Counted from the stretch's first letter, positions 7,615-17,368 are shown. The stretch: 42,128 nucleotides of DNA from an uncultured Lachnospiraceae bacterium (GCA_910580015.1 CAJTVT010000024.1:1-42128); one strand, 5' to 3'. The notes: a model not told the origin generated them from the letters alone. Program-made: numbers and translations.

Positions 7615-8679
7615 TTACTCACCACCTGCCAAGGCGGGAAGGTTATCGGCCGCTAAGAGAAATTGCTTCCGCAGCTGCCCGCAGGCCCCATCAATATCCC
7701 TGCCCATTTCCCTTCTTATAGTAACATTTCTTCCATATTTTTCAAGCTTATTTTTGAAATCGGAAACCGCTGTCGAATCTGGCTGTACAAAATCCCGTTC
7801 TTTGATGGGATTTACCGGAATCAAATTGATATGGCAATTCTGCCCTTGCAATAATTCTGCAAGTAGCGCTGCATCTTCTGGACTGTCATTGACGCCTCCC
7901 ACAAGACTGTACTCGTAAGTGATCCGTCTTCCAGTCTGTTCAAAATAATATCTGCATGCCTCCACCACTTGTTGAATATCATATTTATTGGCAATCGGCA
8001 TCAACTTAAGTCTCTTCTCCTGAGAAGGTGCGTGGAGGGAAAGTGCAAGTGTAATTTGCAATTTTTCCTCCGCCAGTCGCCGCATATTTGGCACAATGCC
8101 ACAGGTGGACACCGTGATATTCCGCTGGCTGATATTTAACCCATGTTCATCTGACAACAGAAAAATAAATTTTAAAAGATTCTCATAATTGTCCAAAGGT
8201 TCCCCTGTTCCCATTACCACTACATGGGACACTCGTTCCTTGATATCCTTCTGAATCTGGTATATCTGATCCAAAAGTTCCCCAGGTGTCAGATTGCGCA
8301 CCAGACCATCCAAAGTGGATGCACAGAATCGGCAACCCATCCGGCATCCGGCCTGGGAAGAAATGCAGACGCTATTTCCATGTTTGTACCGCATCAGCAC
8401 ACTTTCCACCATATTTCCATCTGCCAATGCAAACAGATATTTTCTAGTTCCATCCACTTTTGAACTTTGTACCTGAACTTTTCTCAGAACAGTAAGTTCA
8501 CAATTTTGGCTCAATGTCTCTTTTAATTTTTTGGAAATATCAGACATCTCGTCAAACCCTGCTGCATGTCTGACATGCAGCCATTGATAAATCTGCTTTG
8601 CGCGAAACGACTTTTCTCCCAAGGAGACGAGAAATTCTTCCAATTCTTGCTGATTCAATGACTTAATGTCCACTGCCAT
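7615..8679 (-). CDS. rlmN: 23S rRNA (adenine-2503-C2) methyltransferase RlmN
   Basis: A 354-residue radical SAM enzyme that methylates C2 of A2503 in 23S rRNA and of A37 in some tRNAs. The N-terminal helical domain (MAVDIKSLNQQELEEFLVSLG) is followed by the cluster motif CRMGCRFCAS (CxxxCxxC), then GTGEPLDNY, STCGIVPNM, LALSLHAP, and the C-terminal VTIRREMGRDIDGACGQL containing the second methyl-transfer cysteine. The start at 8679 gives the usual family length; the frame is open 13 codons further but lies inside rsmB. It overlaps the rsmB end by 17 bases, which suggests coupled translation. Confidence 0.95.
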   Translation of the reverse strand: MAVDIKSLNQQELEEFLVSLGEKSFRAKQIYQWLHVRHAAGFDEMSDISKKLKETLSQNCELTVLRKVQVQSSKVDGTRKYLFALADGNMVESVLMRYKHGNSVCISSQAGCRMGCRFCASTLDGLVRNLTPGELLDQIYQIQKDIKERVSHVVVMGTGEPLDNYENLLKFIFLLSDEHGLNISQRNITVSTCGIVPNMRRLAEEKLQITLALSLHAPSQEKRLKLMPIANKYDIQQVVEACRYYFEQTGRRITYEYSLVGGVNDSPEDAALLAELLQGQNCHINLIPVNPIKERDFVQPDSTAVSDFKNKLEKYGRNVTIRREMGRDIDGACGQLRKQFLLAADNLPALAGGE

Positions 8680-10033
8680 ATCCTGATTCCTTTCGCATCT
8701 TTGCCAAGTAAAACCCATCGTTCTTCCCTAGCTTTGGCAAAATCTGCTGTTGCCTTTCCAATTGATATTCTGGGTGTTCCTGCAAAAACCATTCCACATT
8801 TTCCTGATTTTCCGCCGGATGAATCGTACAAGTGCTGTACAATAAGACTCCTCCTGGCTTCACATACCGCTGTACCGTATGTAAAATTTCCCGCTGCAAA
8901 AGACACAATTCCTGACAGAGTCCCAAATGAACCTTATACTTAATATCTACTTTTCTGCCAAGAACACCCAATCCAGAACAGGGCAGATCTGCTAAAACAA
9001 TATCTGCTCGTCCTTCCATGGTCTCATCGAAGATTCTTGCATCTGCCTGTACTGCACGAATATTCGAAAGTCCACACCGTTCAATGTTCTCCTGAATCAA
9101 GGACACTTTATACTCTGTCAAATCCCTTGCCTCCACCATTCCAGGCACATTGACAGGCTGACCTTTTTCCGCCAAGGTTCTTTCTGCCTCCAATATAAGT
9201 TCCGCTGCATGGATGCTTTTTCCGCCAGGAGCTGCACACACATCCAGCACATAGTCTCCTGGCTTTGGATCAGCCCAAAGCCCCGCCTGGACGGAGCTGA
9301 TATCTTGTACATAAAATTTTCCTTGCTGGAAAGCTGGAATCCCTGCTAGATAATCATAATCTTCCAAATATAACACCCCAGGAATCGTTTCATGTTCCCA
9401 TACATGGATTCCTCCTGCTTCCAGCTCCTTTATCAAATCTTCCTTGGTACTTTTCCACTGATTTACCCGAACAGAGAGTGGGGCATCCGCCAAAAACGCC
9501 TGTAAAAACTCTTCCGTCTCCTCCAGCGAATAAGTCTTCATCCACAACTCTAAAATCCATTCTGGCATAGAATACTTGATCGACAAGTATTTCAGAGAAT
9601 CCTTATTGGGATCTGGCAGAGAAATTTGTTCCAGATTGCGGCTGATATTGCGCAGCACACCATTTACAAATCCTTTCAGCCTGTGAAACCCTTTTTTCTG
9701 TGCTATCTTCACTGCCTCATTGCAGGTGGCGGAAGCTGGCACAGCATCCATATATTTAAGCTCATATACGCTGCTCCTTAAAATACATCGTATTTGAGGC
9801 TTCATTTTATTTACTTTCACACTGGAAAATTGGTTAATCACATAATCAATCCAGATCATATGTTCCAAAGTTCCTTGACACACACGTTTCAAAAAGCTTC
9901 TTTCGTGTTTTTCCAGAAACTGGTATTTGTCTAATGTGTCTCTGATTGCAATATGGCTGTACTCTTCATCCCTCGTCACAGCCAAAAGTGTATCTAACAC
10001 CAATTCCCGCAGATTTACTCCGCTGCTTCGCAT
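8663..10033 (-). CDS. rsmB: 16S rRNA (cytosine-967-C5) methyltransferase RsmB
   Basis: A 456-residue enzyme. The N-terminal NusB-like domain (about 5-150) is followed by a SAM-dependent m5C methyltransferase domain. Motifs are DVCAAPGGKSIHA (SAM loop), the acidic QADARIF, ADLPCSGLGVLGRK with the first cysteine, and LLYSTCTIHPAENQENV with the nucleophilic cysteine. It acts on free 16S rRNA during subunit assembly. It lies between the YugP-like protease and rlmN, as in Bacillus (yloM-yloN). Confidence 0.95.
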   Translation of the reverse strand: MRSSGVNLRELVLDTLLAVTRDEEYSHIAIRDTLDKYQFLEKHERSFLKRVCQGTLEHMIWIDYVINQFSSVKVNKMKPQIRCILRSSVYELKYMDAVPASATCNEAVKIAQKKGFHRLKGFVNGVLRNISRNLEQISLPDPNKDSLKYLSIKYSMPEWILELWMKTYSLEETEEFLQAFLADAPLSVRVNQWKSTKEDLIKELEAGGIHVWEHETIPGVLYLEDYDYLAGIPAFQQGKFYVQDISSVQAGLWADPKPGDYVLDVCAAPGGKSIHAAELILEAERTLAEKGQPVNVPGMVEARDLTEYKVSLIQENIERCGLSNIRAVQADARIFDETMEGRADIVLADLPCSGLGVLGRKVDIKYKVHLGLCQELCLLQREILHTVQRYVKPGGVLLYSTCTIHPAENQENVEWFLQEHPEYQLERQQQILPKLGKNDGFYLAKMRKESGYGSGH

Positions 10034-10044
10034 AATTTTCTCCT

Positions 10045-10752
10045 CTAATCATTCCGTCTTCCACTGGACAGAAACAGCAGACGCAAAAGTTGAAGAATCG
10101 ATGCCGCAGCTCCTGCTACATAAGTCAGCGCTGCCGCTTTGAGCACTTTGCGCGTGCCTTTCAATTCCTCCGTCCCCAAAATTCCTGTGTCTCCTAGAAT
10201 CCGAAGGGCACGGCTGGACGCATTAAACTCTACCGGAAGAGTGACAAGCTGAAACAGCACTGCCAAAGAAAAACACAAAATTCCGATATTAATCAACAAT
10301 GTACCTGTATTGGAAGTGATAAACATTCCTATCACAATCAACGGCCAAGCCAGAGTAGAGCCAATATTTGCCACTGGAACAATGGCGCTGCGTATGGACA
10401 ATGGAGCATACGCTTTCTGATGCTGAATCGCATGTCCACACTCATGAGCTGCCACCCCCACTGCCGCCACAGATGCAGAGTTATAAGTGCTGTCTGACAG
10501 TCTTAGCACTTTGTTTCTTGGATCGTAATGATCTGTCAACTCTCCAGAAATGTGCTGAACACTCACATCCAAAATCCCAGCGGAACGCAGAATACGTTCT
10601 GCCGCCATTGCCCCAGTCATCCCGGACATGCTGCGGACACGGTCATATTTGCGGAAAGTGCTCTTCACCCTTGCAGACGCGATCAGACAGATCACAGCTC
10701 CGACAATCACTAAAATATAGGTTGGGTCAAAATAAAATCCATAAAATGGCAT
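10045..10752 (-). CDS. yugP: Membrane zinc metallopeptidase of the YugP family
   Basis: A 235-residue protein with membrane helices at about 8-28, 120-145, 148-170 and near the C-terminus (205-225). The zinc site HECGHAIQH lies at about residue 101 between the first helices. The family is called neutral zinc metallopeptidase; its substrates are not established, though quality control of membrane proteins is often assumed. Its position inside the fmt-rsmB cluster differs from Bacillus but is common in Lachnospiraceae as far as I recall. It is 11 bases upstream of rsmB. Confidence 0.88.
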   Translation of the reverse strand: MPFYGFYFDPTYILVIVGAVICLIASARVKSTFRKYDRVRSMSGMTGAMAAERILRSAGILDVSVQHISGELTDHYDPRNKVLRLSDSTYNSASVAAVGVAAHECGHAIQHQKAYAPLSIRSAIVPVANIGSTLAWPLIVIGMFITSNTGTLLINIGILCFSLAVLFQLVTLPVEFNASSRALRILGDTGILGTEELKGTRKVLKAAALTYVAGAAASILQLLRLLFLSSGRRND

Positions 10753-10795
10753 AATTCATTACTCCTTTCTTAGAGAATATTTTTAAATACATGTT

Positions 10796-11734
10796 TTAAA
10801 TATGTCCAAGTTTGGTTCCAACATCCACGGAAAATCCACGTAAAAATGCATCTGTCGCCATCCGTTTCTTCCCCTCCATCTGAACTTCCAACAGTGCAAG
10901 CTGTCCATCCCCAGTTTGAACCACAATCCGATCTTTCTCCACCGCAGTAACAACCCCTGGCTCCTGTTTTTCCATCTCCTGTGCTACCACCATGGCTTTC
11001 CAGATTTTCAATGTCTTTCCATTCAAATGCGTATAGGCGCTGGGCCATGGATTTAAGCCTCGTATCAGGCATTCCAATTCCTGTGCTGGCCTGCTCCAAT
11101 CCATCTCTCCAAGCTCTTTTTTTATCATAGTCGTATGGGTGGCCGCCTCATGATCTTGAGGTGTATAGACGGCCGTGCCATCCTGGATCGCTTCCAAAGT
11201 GCGAACGCATAGTTCCGCTCCCGTCTGAGCCAGACGGTCAAACAGACTCCCACCTGTTTCTTCCGGCACAAGTTCCACTTCTTCTTTCATAATCATATCT
11301 CCAGTATCTAACCCCTCGTCCATCCGCATGGTAGTTACCCCTGTCACCCGCTCTCCATTGATCACTGCCCACTGAATAGGCGCAGCCCCACGATATTTCG
11401 GAAGCAGAGATGCATGAACGTTCACGCATCCATACTTCGGCATTGCAAGAATCTCACAGGGAAGAATCTGCCCAAAAGCCACCACTACAATGATATCTGC
11501 CTGGTACTGTCTTAGATAATCCACACATTCTGGCTCCCGCACCCGCCGCGGCTGATATACCGAAATGTCATGGGACAATGCTGCCTCCTTTACGGGTGGA
11601 AACTGCATGGATTTTCCTCTTCCTTTTGGTTTATCAGGCTGTGTAACAACAAGAAGAATCTCATGTCCTGCCTGAATCAGCGCCTCCAGCGTCCCCACCG
11701 CAAAATCGGGTGTTCCCATAAAAATCACTTTCAT
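10796..11734 (-). CDS. fmt: Methionyl-tRNA formyltransferase
   Basis: A 312-residue enzyme that formylates Met on initiator tRNA using 10-formyl-THF. The N-terminal formyltransferase domain shows MGTPDFAVGTLEAL, VVTQPDKPKGRG and the catalytic block VNVHASLLPKYRGAAPIQWAV. MRMDEGLDTGDM follows. The C-terminal OB domain starts at about residue 205 (GLNPWPSAYTHLNGKTLKIW). It overlaps the def stop region by four bases, so the deformylase and formyltransferase are co-translated. Confidence 0.97.
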   Translation of the reverse strand: MKVIFMGTPDFAVGTLEALIQAGHEILLVVTQPDKPKGRGKSMQFPPVKEAALSHDISVYQPRRVREPECVDYLRQYQADIIVVVAFGQILPCEILAMPKYGCVNVHASLLPKYRGAAPIQWAVINGERVTGVTTMRMDEGLDTGDMIMKEEVELVPEETGGSLFDRLAQTGAELCVRTLEAIQDGTAVYTPQDHEAATHTTMIKKELGEMDWSRPAQELECLIRGLNPWPSAYTHLNGKTLKIWKAMVVAQEMEKQEPGVVTAVEKDRIVVQTGDGQLALLEVQMEGKKRMATDAFLRGFSVDVGTKLGHI

Positions 11735-12198
11735 GCTTCTTCCTCCACGTCGTGCAGACCATCTTCTACCTTCTCCACATAAGTATGGCCCTCAAGATGT
11801 TCCATCTCATGACAGATGGCACGCGCAAGAAGTTCTTCTCCCTCCACCACTATGCGCTCCATATTTTCATCCCATGCCTCAATCTTCACATACATGGGAC
11901 GAGTGACGATTCCGTATTTTCCGGGAACGCTTAGACATCCTTCCTCTCCTGTCTGTTCCCCGTTGGATTCCAGCATCCTTGGATTTATCAGTACAATGGG
12001 ACCATCCCCCACATCGATCACCACAACGCATTTTAGAACTCCTACCTGTGGAGCAGCCAGTCCCACTCCATTTGCGTCATACATGGTATCTTTCATATCA
12101 TTGATCAATTCTCTGAGTCTGGGAGTTATCTCCTTGATTTCCCTGCACTTTTTCGCCAATATGCTGTCACCAAGTTGACGGATATTTCTCACTGCCAT
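11731..12198 (-). CDS. def: Peptide deformylase
   Basis: A 155-residue iron or zinc hydrolase removing the N-formyl group from new proteins. All three family motifs are present: GVGLAAPQVG, EEGCLSVPG (metal Cys) and HEMEHLEGH (HExxH). The short form without a long insertion is typical of Gram-positive type I-like deformylases. It stands between priA (40 bases upstream) and fmt. Confidence 0.97.
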   Translation of the reverse strand: MAVRNIRQLGDSILAKKCREIKEITPRLRELINDMKDTMYDANGVGLAAPQVGVLKCVVVIDVGDGPIVLINPRMLESNGEQTGEEGCLSVPGKYGIVTRPMYVKIEAWDENMERIVVEGEELLARAICHEMEHLEGHTYVEKVEDGLHDVEEEA

Positions 12199-12238
12199 AT
12201 TTGTTCCTCCTCGTATACTCTCATTCTATGCCAATTCT

Positions 12239-14482
12239 TTAAAACCCATTCATTGGGTCAAAATCAAATTGTATGATTACATTCCCAAATTCCCGATGAC
12301 TGGCGATAAATGTCTCCAGCACATCCTTGATATGCACCAGCACAGCATAATCTGAATGTTTAAAATACAGTACCTTCCGGTAAATATCTTTTACTTTCGC
12401 AACGGCTGCCTCTGTGGGACCGATCATTTGAAGTCCTTTCAGCTTTCCGCTCTCCTTTGCTTGACGGATTTTTTTCGCCAAAAGTTCTGCACATAAAAAC
12501 GCCGTCATCTCATCTTTTGATGCCACCAGCATCATCAACATATGTCCACAGGGCGGATAATTCATCAACTCCCGGTATGACAATTCTGTCGCATAAAATT
12601 TCTCATAATCCTGACTTGCAGATAATTCTATCGCATAATGCTGCGGACTGTAAGTCTGGATCACAACCTCCCCTGGCAGCCTTCCTCTTCCAGCACGCCC
12701 CGCTGCCTGGGTAATAAGCTGGAATGTCCGTTCTGGTCCATGAAAATCACTGGTGTGCAGTGATAAATCGGCCGCGAGGATTCCCACCAACGTTACATTT
12801 GGAAAATCATGTCCTTTTACAATCATCTGTGTTCCAATCAAAATATCTGCTTCATGATTGGCAAAGGAGGATAAAATTTTCTCATATCCATCTTTGCTTC
12901 TGGTGGTGTCCAAATCCATTCGCAGTACCCTTGCGTTGGGAAAACGCTTTTTTACAATCTCTTCGATTTTTTGGGTGCCCGCCTTAAACCCGCCAATATA
13001 TTTTGAACCACACTCAGGACATGTCTTTGGTGTACTAACTGTGTAGCCACAGTAATGACAAACCATCTTTCCATTATTGTGCTGACTTAAGGCCACATCA
13101 CAGTGGGGACATTTCATCACATGACCACAGGAACGGCAGGAGACAAAACCTGCCAGTCCCCGACGGTTGAGAAACAGCATGGTCTGCTGATGCTTCCTTA
13201 ACCGTTGGGCCATCAATTCCTGTAATTTCTCACTTAAAATAGAACGATTTCCCTGTTTTAATTCTTCCCGCAAATCCACAGTATAACACTGAGGCAGAGG
13301 TTTTTCTTCGACTCTTTTTTCCAAAGAAAGCAATACATAATCCCCTGTTTTAGCATGATAATAGCTATCAATGGAAGGTGTTGCGGACCCCAACACCACA
13401 CTTGCCCCTGCCATCCTTGCACGCTCAATAGCTGTCTCTCTGGCATGATACCTGGGCAATGTCTCACTCTTATAGCTATTCTCGTGTTCCTCATCCATTA
13501 TGATAATCCCTAAATTTGAAAAAGGTGTGAACAATGCAGATCTGGGACCAATCATCACATCCAGCTCCCCATTTTTCGCTCGCTCAAACTGGTCATAGCG
13601 CTCTCCTTGAGACATTTTGGAATTGAGAATGGACACCCGCTCCCCAAAACGCTGATAAAAACGCATAACCGTCTGATAGGTCAGGGCAATTTCTGGAATC
13701 AGCACAATGGCCTGTCTGCCACTTTCCACCACCTGTTCTATCAATTCTATGTAGACAGCCGTCTTTCCACTTCCGGTCACTCCCCGCAACAGATACGTCT
13801 GCCGCTTCCCCTCAGAAAAATCACTCCAGATATGTTCTACTGCCTGCTTTTGTTCTTCATTCAAAACAAGACGTTTGCCACCCTTTTTCATGTCTCCCAA
13901 AGGATTGCGGTAGGTGCGTTTTTCTTCCACCGTCAAAATGCCTAATCCTTCCATGGCACGAATTACAGATGTCGTCACATTCAGCTTCCGAGTCACCACC
14001 TCATATGGCAACGAATTTTGTTCCATCAGCTGAGATAAAAGCCTTGCTCTGGCTGTGTTGTGCTTTTTCTCAAACAACGCAAGCTGTTCTTTGGCTTTTT
14101 TTCGACTTATGGCAAGTCGGACAAAACGCTGTTTTTTCTCTTTGGATTTCTGCTTTACTGGAAGGACCGTTTTCAGCGCATGATTCATGGTTCCCCCATA
14201 ATTGTCCCGTATCCATCCCGCTAGGGCAATGAGCTGGGATTCTATGGGAATGCCTGTTTCCACAACTCTTCTGATCTCTTTTAATTTGGTAACTTCATAC
14301 TCTGGCGTGTCGGTCAATCCCACTACAAAAGCTGTACTTTTGCGGTCCCCAGTTCCAAAAGGCACCTCCACCTGCATTCCAAGAGAAATCTCTTGCTGAA
14401 GCTGCTGTGGTATCTTATATTGAAAGGTTTTGTCTAATTTTTCATGTGAAATATCAATTATGACATTGGCATATATGGCCAT
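12239..14482 (-). CDS. priA: Primosomal protein N' (PriA helicase)
   Basis: A 747-residue superfamily 2 helicase that reloads the replisome at stalled forks. The N-terminal 3'-DNA-binding domain (about 1-105) starts MAIYANVIIDI. A winged-helix part follows, then the Walker A LLRGVTGSGKTAVY and the DEEH box (IIMDEEHENSYK). The zinc region is CRSCGHVMKCPHC with further CHYCGY and CPECGS, giving eight cysteines. The lobe 2 motif is QAAGRAGRG. The start is the ATG at 14482, preceded by AGGTGAT, a good match to the anti-Shine-Dalgarno; a GTG at 14494 is the alternative. It starts 16 bases after murE ends. Confidence 0.95.
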   Translation of the reverse strand: MAIYANVIIDISHEKLDKTFQYKIPQQLQQEISLGMQVEVPFGTGDRKSTAFVVGLTDTPEYEVTKLKEIRRVVETGIPIESQLIALAGWIRDNYGGTMNHALKTVLPVKQKSKEKKQRFVRLAISRKKAKEQLALFEKKHNTARARLLSQLMEQNSLPYEVVTRKLNVTTSVIRAMEGLGILTVEEKRTYRNPLGDMKKGGKRLVLNEEQKQAVEHIWSDFSEGKRQTYLLRGVTGSGKTAVYIELIEQVVESGRQAIVLIPEIALTYQTVMRFYQRFGERVSILNSKMSQGERYDQFERAKNGELDVMIGPRSALFTPFSNLGIIIMDEEHENSYKSETLPRYHARETAIERARMAGASVVLGSATPSIDSYYHAKTGDYVLLSLEKRVEEKPLPQCYTVDLREELKQGNRSILSEKLQELMAQRLRKHQQTMLFLNRRGLAGFVSCRSCGHVMKCPHCDVALSQHNNGKMVCHYCGYTVSTPKTCPECGSKYIGGFKAGTQKIEEIVKKRFPNARVLRMDLDTTRSKDGYEKILSSFANHEADILIGTQMIVKGHDFPNVTLVGILAADLSLHTSDFHGPERTFQLITQAAGRAGRGRLPGEVVIQTYSPQHYAIELSASQDYEKFYATELSYRELMNYPPCGHMLMMLVASKDEMTAFLCAELLAKKIRQAKESGKLKGLQMIGPTEAAVAKVKDIYRKVLYFKHSDYAVLVHIKDVLETFIASHREFGNVIIQFDFDPMNGF

Positions 14483-14498
14483 CTCTCTTATCACCTGC

Positions 14499-15968
14499 TC
14501 ATTTATTTTCCATTTCTTGTAAAATCTCTCGGATCAACACACGCTCATCCATGGGGTACTTCTTGCCCTTAATTTCCTGATAATCTTCATGTCCCTTCCC
14601 TGCCAGAACAATCACATCTCCAGGCTGTCCATTGGCAATCACATAGCGAATTGCCTCCTTGCGATCTGGGATTTCCACATATGCTCCGTCCGTCTTTGCC
14701 ATCCCAACTTTAATATCATCTATGATATCCTGGGGTTCTTCAAACCTGGGATTATCGGAGGTAATCACCGTAAGATCTGCAATTCTGCCAGATACCTCTC
14801 CCATCTCATATCTGCGCAATTTGGAACGGTTGCCGCCGCATCCAAACAGACAGACCAGCCGGGTTGGACTGTATTCCTTTAAGGTGGTCAACAGACTTTC
14901 TAGGCTCATGGCATTGTGCGCATAGTCAATCATCAGCGTAAATTCATCTGATACTTTGACCATCTCAATTCTGCCCTTCACCCTGGCTTTTTTTAATGCT
15001 TCTTTCATATTTTGCGTGTTCACCTGAAAATGATGGCAGATCGCAATAGCCGTCAATGAATTATAGATACTGAATTTACCAGGCACATCAACCTCCACCT
15101 GGGCATTTACCAGTCCCTGAGCTGTATAAGCCACGCCAAGATACCCTGGTTTTTTTACAAGTTGAGGATTGACCGCCCTAAGATCTGCTTCTTCGGAAAA
15201 CCCATAAGTCTCCATTGTACAGGTATGATCTTTCAAAACCTGTTCCCAGTGCTTATCATCCACATTGACAATGCCGATTCTACACTGGCGAAACAACATA
15301 CTCTTACAGGACATATATTCTTCAAAAGACGCATGTTCTCCTGGCCCAATATGATCTGGTTCCATATTCGTAAAAATTCCAATCTCAAATGTAAATCCTG
15401 CCGTTCGGTGCATCATAAGTCCCTGTGAAGAAACCTCCATCACTACACACTGACAACCTGCCTCCACCATCTGGTGAAAATAATCCTGCACAATATAGGA
15501 CTCTGGTGTCGTATTATTTGCAGGGATGACCTGTTCACCGATCACAGCCTCAATTGTACCAATCAATCCAGTCTTATAACCTGCGCTTTCTAAAATGGAT
15601 TTTACCATATAAGTAGTCGTGGTTTTTCCCTTAGTGCCTGTAATTCCAATTACCTTAAGCTTTTCTGCTGGATCATGGAACCAAGCACAGGACAAAAGTG
15701 CAAGTGCGTATCGTGTATCCTGCACCCGAATCACGGTAAGATTCTCTGGTGCTTCCACCTCTTCTTGGACCACAACTGCTGCTGCCCCTTTTTGAGCCAC
15801 CTCCTCCACAAAGGTATGGCCATCCACTGCCATGCCTTTCACACAGACAAACAGACAACCAGGCACAACTTTCCTAGAGTCGTACACCAATTCTGATATC
15901 TCTATGTCCGTGTCTTTCTGCACCACTTGGAAGTCTAAACGTTCCAATAATTTATTTAAGCGTTCCAT
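14499..15968 (-). CDS. murE: UDP-MurNAc-tripeptide synthetase MurE (meso-DAP type)
   Basis: A 489-residue cytosolic Mur ligase that adds the third amino acid to UDP-MurNAc-L-Ala-D-Glu. The N-terminal domain has SELVYDSRKVVPGCLFVC. The ATP site is GITGTKGKTTTTYM (about 107-120), and NNTTPES and ANGQPGDVIVLAGKGHEDYQE are also present. The motif SDNPRFEEP contains DNPR, the signature for meso-diaminopimelate as substrate rather than lysine. It is the first gene of the long minus-strand cluster, with a well-spaced promoter upstream at 16004..16032. Confidence 0.95.
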   Translation of the reverse strand: MERLNKLLERLDFQVVQKDTDIEISELVYDSRKVVPGCLFVCVKGMAVDGHTFVEEVAQKGAAAVVVQEEVEAPENLTVIRVQDTRYALALLSCAWFHDPAEKLKVIGITGTKGKTTTTYMVKSILESAGYKTGLIGTIEAVIGEQVIPANNTTPESYIVQDYFHQMVEAGCQCVVMEVSSQGLMMHRTAGFTFEIGIFTNMEPDHIGPGEHASFEEYMSCKSMLFRQCRIGIVNVDDKHWEQVLKDHTCTMETYGFSEEADLRAVNPQLVKKPGYLGVAYTAQGLVNAQVEVDVPGKFSIYNSLTAIAICHHFQVNTQNMKEALKKARVKGRIEMVKVSDEFTLMIDYAHNAMSLESLLTTLKEYSPTRLVCLFGCGGNRSKLRRYEMGEVSGRIADLTVITSDNPRFEEPQDIIDDIKVGMAKTDGAYVEIPDRKEAIRYVIANGQPGDVIVLAGKGHEDYQEIKGKKYPMDERVLIREILQEMENK

Positions 15969-16003
15969 CGATTTTCCTCTTTTCTGATATGCATACTTAT
16001 CCT

Positions 16004-16032
16004 ATTATATGATATATCTGAGGTTTTGGCAA
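16004..16032 (-). promoter_or_regulatory. Promoter of the murE-priA-def-fmt cluster
   Basis: On the minus strand TTGCCA (16027-16032) is followed after 17 bases by a perfect TATAAT (16004-16009), 36 bases upstream of the murE start. No other good promoter was seen between murE and its upstream neighbour. Confidence 0.75.
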
Positions 16033-16267
16033 GTTATCTGCGCATTCTGTGAGCTTCGCACATTCTTACGTTTTGTTCTTTTCAAATTGGTTGCTGTATA
16101 TATATCCATATGATTTATGAGATAGAAATCTTTAAAACAAAAAAACATTATGTAATCCACACAATGCTTTCTTAAATCAAATCTATTTTCTTTGCTTAGG
16201 ATTATAAAACAATCCATTATAGTATCAAACTCTCTTACTTAAATATATAATTTTACTTTCTTACCAC
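16033..16267. other. AT-rich intergenic stretch without a supported gene
   Basis: Between the murE promoter and the MITE at 16268 only an open frame of poor composition is present (to 16217, minus strand), without a ribosome binding site. I see no RNA or regulatory motif here. Confidence 0.5.
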
Positions 16268-16400
16268 TCCAGCGGTTAAATATCGTAACAGTTACACAAA
16301 ATAAATCTTCCATACGAACTCAAAAAGTCGGGTTGTAACAGTGCATGACAACACCACACACAATTTGTTACAGATAATGTTACGATATTTAACCGCTGGA
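16268..16400. repeat. MITE-like element with TCCAGCGGTTAAATAT ends
   Basis: A 133-bp element with a perfect 22-bp terminal inverted repeat that begins TCCAGCGGTTAAATATCG. The core contains GGTTGTAACAGTGCATGACAACACC, part of a plan also found in the second copy at 25265..25430. There is no coding capacity. It lies downstream of the HTH antitoxin gene. Confidence 0.85.
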
Positions 16401-16495
16401 ATGATAGTATGCAAAGTAAATGCTGATTGCTTTATTGAAACAACACCAAAACTACCCCTTATAATATCCTTTGAATCTATAACAATCACTTCCCC

Positions 16496-16792
16496 TTATA
16501 TTTTATTTTTCTTCACAATTTGCAACTCATATCCCATCGCATCTAGCAGATTACAAAATATTCTCAACGATGGCTTATTTTCTCGTTTTTCAATTCTAGA
16601 AATAACCTGCTGCTTATTGCCAGTAATTTCAGCCAAGCTGCTTTGGGTCATTTTTTCCTTTTTACGCAGACTGATCATCTCAGTGATTAATCTGTATTCT
16701 TCCCTGCTTTCCTCCCATGCTTTCCTAAATTGTGGCGAATTACGCTTTTCCTTTTCGATTTCTTTCGAAATATTGACTTGTACAAATGGCAT
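16496..16792 (-). CDS. XRE-type HTH protein, HigA-like antitoxin
   Basis: A 98-residue protein with an N-terminal helical part and a clear XRE helix-turn-helix at about 40-92 (MISLRKKEKMTQSSLAEITGNKQQVISRIEKRENKPSLRIFCNLLDAMGYEL). HigA-type antitoxins follow their toxin gene, and a HigB-like toxin remnant lies just upstream at 16917..17254. It probably bound both its own promoter and the toxin. Since the toxin is broken, the gene may now act as a stand-alone repressor. The start has AAAAGGAGAG upstream. The 124-base gap to the toxin is larger than usual for such pairs. Confidence 0.75.
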   Translation of the reverse strand: MPFVQVNISKEIEKEKRNSPQFRKAWEESREEYRLITEMISLRKKEKMTQSSLAEITGNKQQVISRIEKRENKPSLRIFCNLLDAMGYELQIVKKNKI

Positions 16793-16916
16793 ATTACTCT
16801 CTCCTTTTGTTAGTTATTTACTCAGGCAAAATATTTCTGCAGTCAAGCTACCGTTTTACAGGCGCTTTAACCGCAGTATATTTTGCATGGTTATCTATTA
16901 AAATTTATTTTTAATT

Positions 16917-17254
16917 TTAAACAATTTTTTTTCCTAATTCTTTTCTTAATTCTTTCGCTCTTTTTATTATAATTTCACAATCTTTTGTTTCTGTTTTATT
17001 TTTTTGTTTTCGACAGGCATGGAGTACATAAATATTATTTTTATCAGCCACTATATAAAATATACGATTATGTTTTAGAAAGTATACCTCGTATATTTTC
17101 TTGTGCCATCGCTTATAATTATTTTTTGCATCTCTCCTTTTTCTAGTAACTCTAATACTCTAAACCCGTCCACTTGCTCTTCCTTTGTCAAGGAATTAAT
17201 ATACTCTTGAATTAAATCCTTTCCAGAACTCGATTCATAATTATGAATAATCAT
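16917..17254 (-). pseudogene. HigB/Gp49-like toxin gene broken by a one-base frameshift
   Basis: The ATG at 17254, with GGGAGG upstream, opens a frame MIIHNYESSSGKDLIQEYI...ISDGTRK that stops at 17075. Shifting by one base at the A-run (17096-17099 on the plus strand) restores a second part, IYEVYFLKHNRIFYIVADK...VLHACRKQKNKTE...IIIKRAKELRKEL, ending at 16917. Joined, the two make about 112 residues with the layout of HigB/Gp49 toxins, including the aromatic R-I-F-Y strand and the LH-x-x-x-K-x basic loop. Loss of one A from a five-A run explains it. A sequencing error is possible. Confidence 0.75.
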
Positions 17255-17368
17255 TATACTACCTCCCATTTCAATTTTCTTAATTTTACAACATATATGT
17301 TGTAAAGTCAATGGTATTTTTATAATTTTTAGCAATTGAAATCAGAGGAAATATAGAACCAATTGAGC

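Noticed and set aside
16005..16217. 70-codon minus-strand open frame upstream of murE
   Set aside because: It has atypical composition, no ribosome binding site, and covers the murE promoter.
17075..17254. Programmed frameshift in the HigB-like gene
   Set aside because: The site is a short A-run without a slippery heptamer or a following pseudoknot or internal Shine-Dalgarno that I can see, so a simple deletion is more likely.
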